Under the pieces are notes generated by a model. That model had not been told where the DNA came from. It saw nothing but the letters and a program-made list of their open reading frames with translations, and did no database searches. A program made the position numbers and the translations under genes. Of a DNA stretch of 64,000 nt, positions 59,021 to 64,000 are shown piece by piece. Where the stretch lies: positions 1,829,001 through 1,893,000 of the forward strand of contig CAUEEP010000728.1 in NCBI GenBank assembly GCA_958450365.1. The letters are read 5' to 3'. The DNA is from Mesorhabditis belari. Its lineage: Eukaryota > Nematoda > Chromadorea > Rhabditida > Rhabditidae. Numbering within the stretch: the stretch's first letter is position 1; every line of letters begins with the position of its first letter.

Positions 59021-59289
59021 TATTAATTATTTCAAGTTTTTAAGGACTTTTTTTATTTATTTCGCAGAAAGTTCTTGATAACTTTGTACTAGTTTTCAAG
59101 AAGCGATTTAAAGCTTTCAAATGACTATAATAGTTAGTTTATCTTTGAATCTTCACCAAATTATCGACTACGCGATTGTACGCCCAAAATGCTGTCGTCG
59201 CGAATGTGTTAAATATCAAGTAGTCGTTTTGTTAGCCAGTATCTGTTGAAGTTGAAGTTGAAGTTGAAGAAAGTTGACTGTAAATCTAG

Positions 59290-59572
59290 CGTATTTCTTC
59301 GAATAGAAGACCGGGTAAAGAGTATGATCGCGTACTCCTGCGTAGCAGCCCTTTTTAAAATTTCTTTTCTGCATAAAAGCTTTCAATCAAGTGCTATAGA
59401 GCTGAAAAATGGCTCAAAAATCTGTTAGCTCATGTCGTATTTTTGAGTCATTTTCCAGCCCTATAGCACTTGATTGAAAGCTTTTATGCAGAAAAGAAAT
59501 TTTAAAAAGGGCTGCTACGCAGGAGTACGCGATCATACTCTTTACCCGGTCTTCTATTCGAAGAAATACGGT
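59290..59572. mobile_element. near-perfect hairpin MITE, family B, copy 2
   Basis: Matches 15301-15585 along both arms; the central AAATACGACATGAGCTAACA segment is inverted relative to copy 1. Right TA intact. Confidence 0.85.
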
Positions 59573-59718
59573 AATCAAGTTACTCTAAAGACGCAATTCA
59601 TTTAAAATAAAAATATCGAGCTAATAAAATGAAATATCATTCAAATTTTTCAATGCTAAACATAAGATTTTCTAGTTTTCTCTTCACGTCAACCATCACA
59701 CTTATGATCTCATCAATG

Positions 59719-59793
59719 TTCAATGTCCAATGTCCAATGTACAATGCACAATGTTCAATGTACAATGTGCAATGTGCAATGTTCAATGTGCAA
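59719..59793. repeat. 10-bp repeat (CAATGTNCAATGT)
   Basis: About eight copies of TGTNCAA in a row. Confidence 0.85.
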
Positions 59794-59892
59794 CTTTATC
59801 ATTGCAAATCTCGATTCTTAAAGCTTTATGGGACAAAGGTGAAAACTGTACAAAAATGTAAAAATAAAAGCCTTAATTCTTCAATTTTTTTT

Positions 59893-62800
59893 TTACGTTA
59901 AAACAACCATTTTCAATAGTATTTGATGGGTATTTTGATCGAAAAGACCTGGCCATAAAACTGAACGAATTTGAGTCTTTAACGGCTCTGATCCCTCAAA
60001 TCTCGTGTGTTTCTCTGAGTCGAAGTGGCTTGGCGCCTCGAAATCGATTCGTAATCTGAATATCTTCAATTAAATTGACTCAACACAACTACAGCTTTCA
60101 GTAGTAACTCGAAAGTTTTGAAATAACAGACAAGCGTCATTGTTTTAGTGAGCAATACTACTGATAAACTTGTAAAACCTTGGATATCGCCCATCAATAC
60201 CAGCCACAAGATCCCAACACACATCAACACATTCCAAAATGAATCTAAAAGTTTTTTTTGTTTTTGAATGGATTCTAAAAGTTTCTGAATAATGAAACAA
60301 GTGTACTTTAAGGTTTTATTGAAATTTGCTTACCTGTTGAACCTAGTGCACGTTTTTAGTGACGGAAAATCATATAAAGTGTTCCAAATTTGGGTGGTCA
60401 CTTCCTGAAATGGAGTTGAATTAGCTTTGATGAATAAATATTGGGTTCGTGAATTGAAAACTGCGGGCTATTGTCATATGTGACAGTTTGAGCACTTTCT
60501 TCAAAAGAAACCCATTTTTGTGTCAATGGAAAAGTTGTAGAGAATCAAAAGTTAGGCTTATAGCCAAATTTTCAGAATGATTCAAAAACTGGTTTTCAAG
60601 AAATGCCAAATTTACGAATTTTCACAAAACTTGCATTTTAAGCGAAACTACTAAGTGTATCTTTTTGGAAATTTGGCTATAAGCCTCATTTTTGTTTCTC
60701 TACAACTTTTCTATTGACACTAAAATGGGTTTCTTTTGAAGAAAGTGCTCAAACTGGGACATCTCCAGTCCTCGATTTTTGAGTCTCACACTTGTCTCAC
60801 AAACAAACCAAAACCAACCAATTCCTACTACGAAAGAGGAATCCGCAAATTGCCTGTAAAATGGGCAAAAGTCGTCAATAATAATGGAAATTATTTGGAA
60901 TGAATTCATGGTTTTATGTTGAATAAATTTTAGTTCAAAGTCCGGCAGTTTTCAATTCACCAACCTAATATAATATTTGCAGTAAACTTTTTGAATGGTG
61001 AAGCCACAAGTAATCAAAAGTGTACGATTAGTTAACCTTCTCTTAATAAAGCTTATTGGAATTTTATCCTATAGTAATTAAATATGAATTTTGATTATCG
61101 AATAATAAAACTAGCTATCACATATGCCTTCTGGTTTGATTGACACAAACCAAAACCCTACTACGAAAGAGGAATCTGCAAAATTGCCTGAAAAATGGGC
61201 AAAAGTCGTCAATAATAATGGAAATTATTTGGAATGAATTCATGGTTTTATGTGGAATAAATTTTAGTTCAAAGCCCCGCAGTTTTCCAGTCACCAACCC
61301 AATAGCATCAATTCTTGATTCTGAATTGTTTTCACCTTAGCATTGCTCATCCCATGTTGACTCTTTGCTCTTCTATACATGTGTCTATACAGAGCCACTT
61401 CCAACATGTTCGCCTCCTCATTCTCGTTTTTCGTTTCACCTGAAGAAACTCAAAAGTTCAAAAGTTCAATTCGTCTTTTTCTCACCTTCTTCTATAATCT
61501 CGAAAATTTTTGCGAGTCTTTTCTGCACTGAATCCAACACAGAACGATATGTTAACTAAAAAAAGAAATTGAGATTTTCTTGAGCTTGATAGACTGATTG
61601 AAGTCTTTATAGCCTAAGCCTAAGATTGCTTGATTGAATTCAACACCGATTCTTGACTGATTGCTTTGAAATGTCTACTAATTATCTAAAAATCTATCTA
61701 CAAGCTGAAAACCTAGATTTCTAGACAAAATTTCAGAAAAATCGGCTAAGAATCAAAGAAAATCGAAGTGGATTGGAAATTGGGTTCGGATTGGAATTTC
61801 CCCCATATCTTGTATAAGAAAGTACTAGAAAAATGAAGAGTTAATTGATTTGATTTGAAAAATTTTCCTTGGCAATGCTAGAACTGAAATGAGTGATGGT
61901 TTCTAATAAATATCAATCAATCAATCAATGAATCAATCACATACCACAGCAACAGAGAGAATCGTTTTTAGTTGCAACTCATCGGAACCTCGAAACTCGG
62001 GGAGTTTGTCGAGAGTGGCCATCAATTCATCACTTGAAATTTCCCTCTCATTTATGTGACTTCAAAACTTTTCACTCACCGATCTTTGTCGAACAGATTC
62101 GAGAATCTCCTCGTCAACCCGCGTACATCTTCTTGTGATGAGCAATTGTAATAGCTGGTTGCTTCTGGGTAATCCGGTTCAGGCCATAGCCTTGAAATGG
62201 CGTTTTTTATAAAATTACCCACATTAAACTTTATCTTTCTATTCATTTTATTCTATTTCTATTTCTATTTCCCCACCTCTCGACTGGTCGATCGCTCTTC
62301 GTTCTCATCAAATGTTCAACTTGATTTCTCGCATTTGCAAGCTCATTTTTCAAATGTTCAATCTAAAATAGCGATTAAAATAGGAAGATTCTTTGTCTAA
62401 ACATGTAATCGAAGTCGCAAAGTGTCATCATTGTGTTGATCGGATTGCTTTCCCAAATTGTATCTGATGTTCGGGTTCTGATGTTTCTTATGTTCTGATG
62501 GATTCGGGTAGTTCTGATTGGCTCGTCGCATCTCTCTTTTATCTAAAATTTCGAATGAAAAGAGTACGAATAAGCATCTGCTAAGATTGAATATCTTTCA
62601 CTTAATTGAAATCTCGAAAAAATTCATTTCCAGAGTATTTTAGGAGGCAAGATTGGAGTTAAAAAGATCTAAATGTTTGATATTAGTATTATTAGAAGTT
62701 TTCCCAGAAGGAACACTTAAAAGAATCAAAAATTACAAGAATGTCAAGGATTCGAACGAAAGAAAAACAAAGAAAAACAAAGAAAAAGGAAAGATCGAAT

Positions 62801-62952
62801 CGAACCTGTGCTATCCAACTGTGTGCCGGAATGGTGACTCTGTTTTTCAGTCTTTTCTTCTCCTTCAATTCTTTCTTGTTCTTCGTCTTTATGAATGGTA
62901 GTTGGAGAGTGAATTTGATGGTGAATGGCCTTGAAATGTCCACGATTACACC
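59893..62952 (-). CDS. coiled-coil protein with Mieap (SPATA18)-like C-terminal domain (5' unresolved)
   Basis: Ten exons join in phase: 62806-62952, 62403-62542, 62277-62362, 62080-62190, 61945-62059, 61486-61555, 61336-61439, 60334-60404, 60179-60244 and 59893-60055. A coiled coil (IEHLKNELANARNQVEHL) is followed by RRFSNLFDKDRHINE, LMATLDKLPEFRGSDELQ and KRLAKIFEIIEE. The C-terminus has FILECVDVCWDLVAGIDG, FDSEKHTRFEGSE and IRSVLWPGLFDQ with a final LLKMVVLT. The W-P-[GA]-L core, the upstream Cys-Trp helix and FDxxxH match my memory of the mitochondria-eating protein C-terminal domain, which in mammals acts in mitochondrial quality control. The first exon shown needs one upstream base; the start may lie near 63000-63100 or beyond the window. 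Confidence 0.55.
60441..60968. mobile_element. mariner-derived element, family D, in Mieap-like gene intron
   Basis: Ends TTGGGTTCGTGAATTGAAAA and inverse beside TA. The plus strand at 60824-60903 encodes YYERGIRKLPVKWAKVVNNN then GNYLE and stop, the canonical mariner transposase C-terminus. The interior hairpin is the same as in 18383-18893. Confidence 0.8.
61138..61303. mobile_element. mariner family D right-end fragment
   Basis: Right end of the element at 60441-60968, including the transposase C-terminus with a frame change; same intron. Confidence 0.75.
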
Positions 62953-64000
62953 CTGAAAAATGACATAAATATTGAATAATTGAATGAAGATGAAAATTGA
63001 TTAGAGTTGAACAAGGATCGATGGATTCATTGTGTACTTTTGTGGCAAAAATGGAAACAACGGAATTGCTGGGACACTGAATTGCGTATCTAGGAGAACT
63101 TTAGTATCAAAGGAAATTAGAAATCAGAAATCAGATATCAGAAATCGAGTGCATCAGAAAAGGTATGTTTCCATTTTTGAGCAGAAAGGTTTACGAGATT
63201 TACTTCAGATTACGGTCAGCCGTCAGAAAAGGTGTGTTTCCATGTCAGAAAAGGTGTGTTTCCATGTCAGAAAAGGTGTGTTTCCATGTCAGAAAAGGTG
63301 TGTTTCCATTACGGCCAGCCGTAATCTTGAGCGTAAGGGCATGATTTGATGAAATCTTTTGAAAATCTTTTGATTTCTCAAAATATGGTATTGAGGCAAT
63401 TTCTAAAAGTATAAATTCAATGCTAGAAAGCTTCAAAAAACAAAGCCAAGGTGGCTAATGAATCATTGAACGAAACTAATGAATGAACCAACAAATTGCG
63501 AATACTTCTCTCGGGGAATTCATTACTAATGATCGGCGAATTCCCCGAGAGAAGTGTTCGCTATTTGTTGGTTGTTCTTCTCCAAATTGTCAATGGAAAT
63601 TGACAAGTGACCTTCAGAGGATCCCTTTCTCACACACAAAACAAAAGAAAAACAAAGATTCTTTTGAATTTCCCCTTCTCATTCGAGTTTTTAATTGAAA
63701 AAACCCCTTTTCATTGACCGGTTTTTATGATGGGAAAACGAGAAAAATGACGGAAAAAGTGGGAAATAAAAATATGAGAGTAGACTTTAAATAAGTAATA
63801 AAGCACTGTGCTTTATTACTTATTTAAAGATTTCTACTAGGAAAAGCTATCGTAGTCAATTTTGCTGTTAGGAAAGCTAAGCCTTAAAGCTAGCCAACTA
63901 GCCAACTAGCCCACTAGCCAACTAGCCCACTAGCCAACTAGTCCACTAGCCAACTAGCCAACTAGCCAACTAGCCAGCTTTTTTGTTCAAAAATTTAAAC
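62953..64000. other. repeat-rich end of window
   Basis: Contains four tandem copies of a 21-base unit CAGAAAAGGTGTGTTTCCAT (63229-63315), hairpins at 63489-63572 (CTTCTCTCGGGGAATTC arms) and 63784-63831 (AAATAAGTAATAAAGCAC arms), and an (ACTAGCCA)n array at 63891-63976. It may hold the 5' exon of the Mieap-like gene; none could be fixed. Confidence 0.6.

Overview
The window is nuclear DNA from a nematode, probably a rhabditid relative of Caenorhabditis. I do not assign a species. The evidence is short GT-AG introns with TTTCAG/TTTTAG acceptors, acceptor-like sequences directly in front of many start codons (consistent with spliced-leader trans-splicing), closely spaced same-strand genes that look like operons, and a recognisable worm gene set. 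Almost every long uninterrupted reading frame is noise. The real genes are split into many small exons, so each gene is given as one span with its exons in the evidence. Exon edges were chosen by eye from splice motifs and reading-frame continuity.

Layout. 1-10.6 kb is AT-rich and gene-poor, full of tandem repeats, direct duplications and fold-back elements. 10.6-14.5 kb (minus) is a FAM161-type centriole/cilium protein gene. 15.9-17.8 kb (minus) is a cysteine-rich secreted protein with two ShK-like modules, 5' end not found. 17.8-25.5 kb is repeats and miniature transposons. 25.5-30.8 kb (plus) is a Chp/Wrch-type Rho GTPase whose introns hold a 1.5 kb AT-rich array, a tRNA-derived SINE-like unit and a possible antisense secreted-peptide gene. 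31.4-35.8 kb (minus) is a probable operon: PSTK, then a TPXL-1-like Aurora A activator, then mitochondrial thioredoxin. 36.5-41.9 kb (minus) is an Argonaute that lacks the catalytic histidine. 43.1-44.7 kb (plus) is a pepsin-type aspartic protease. 45.2-51.5 kb (minus) is a probable operon of swsn-1 (SWI/SNF) followed by sld-5 (GINS); a decayed Merlin transposon fills swsn-1 intron 1. 52.4-53.6 kb (minus) is a small secreted protein. 53.6-59.9 kb is mostly repeats, including a head-to-head Tc1-like fold-back and one possible microprotein. 59.9-63 kb (minus) is a coiled-coil protein with a Mieap/SPATA18-like C-terminal domain, 5' end unresolved.

Repeats. At least seven inverted-repeat element families are present. 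Their apparent target duplications differ: TA (Tc1/mariner type), 8 bp (hAT type) and 10 bp (Mutator-like). Several sit inside introns of conserved genes. Taken together, a core of cell-division, chromatin, small-RNA and redox genes is embedded in transposon-rich DNA, with operons joining genes of unrelated pathways.
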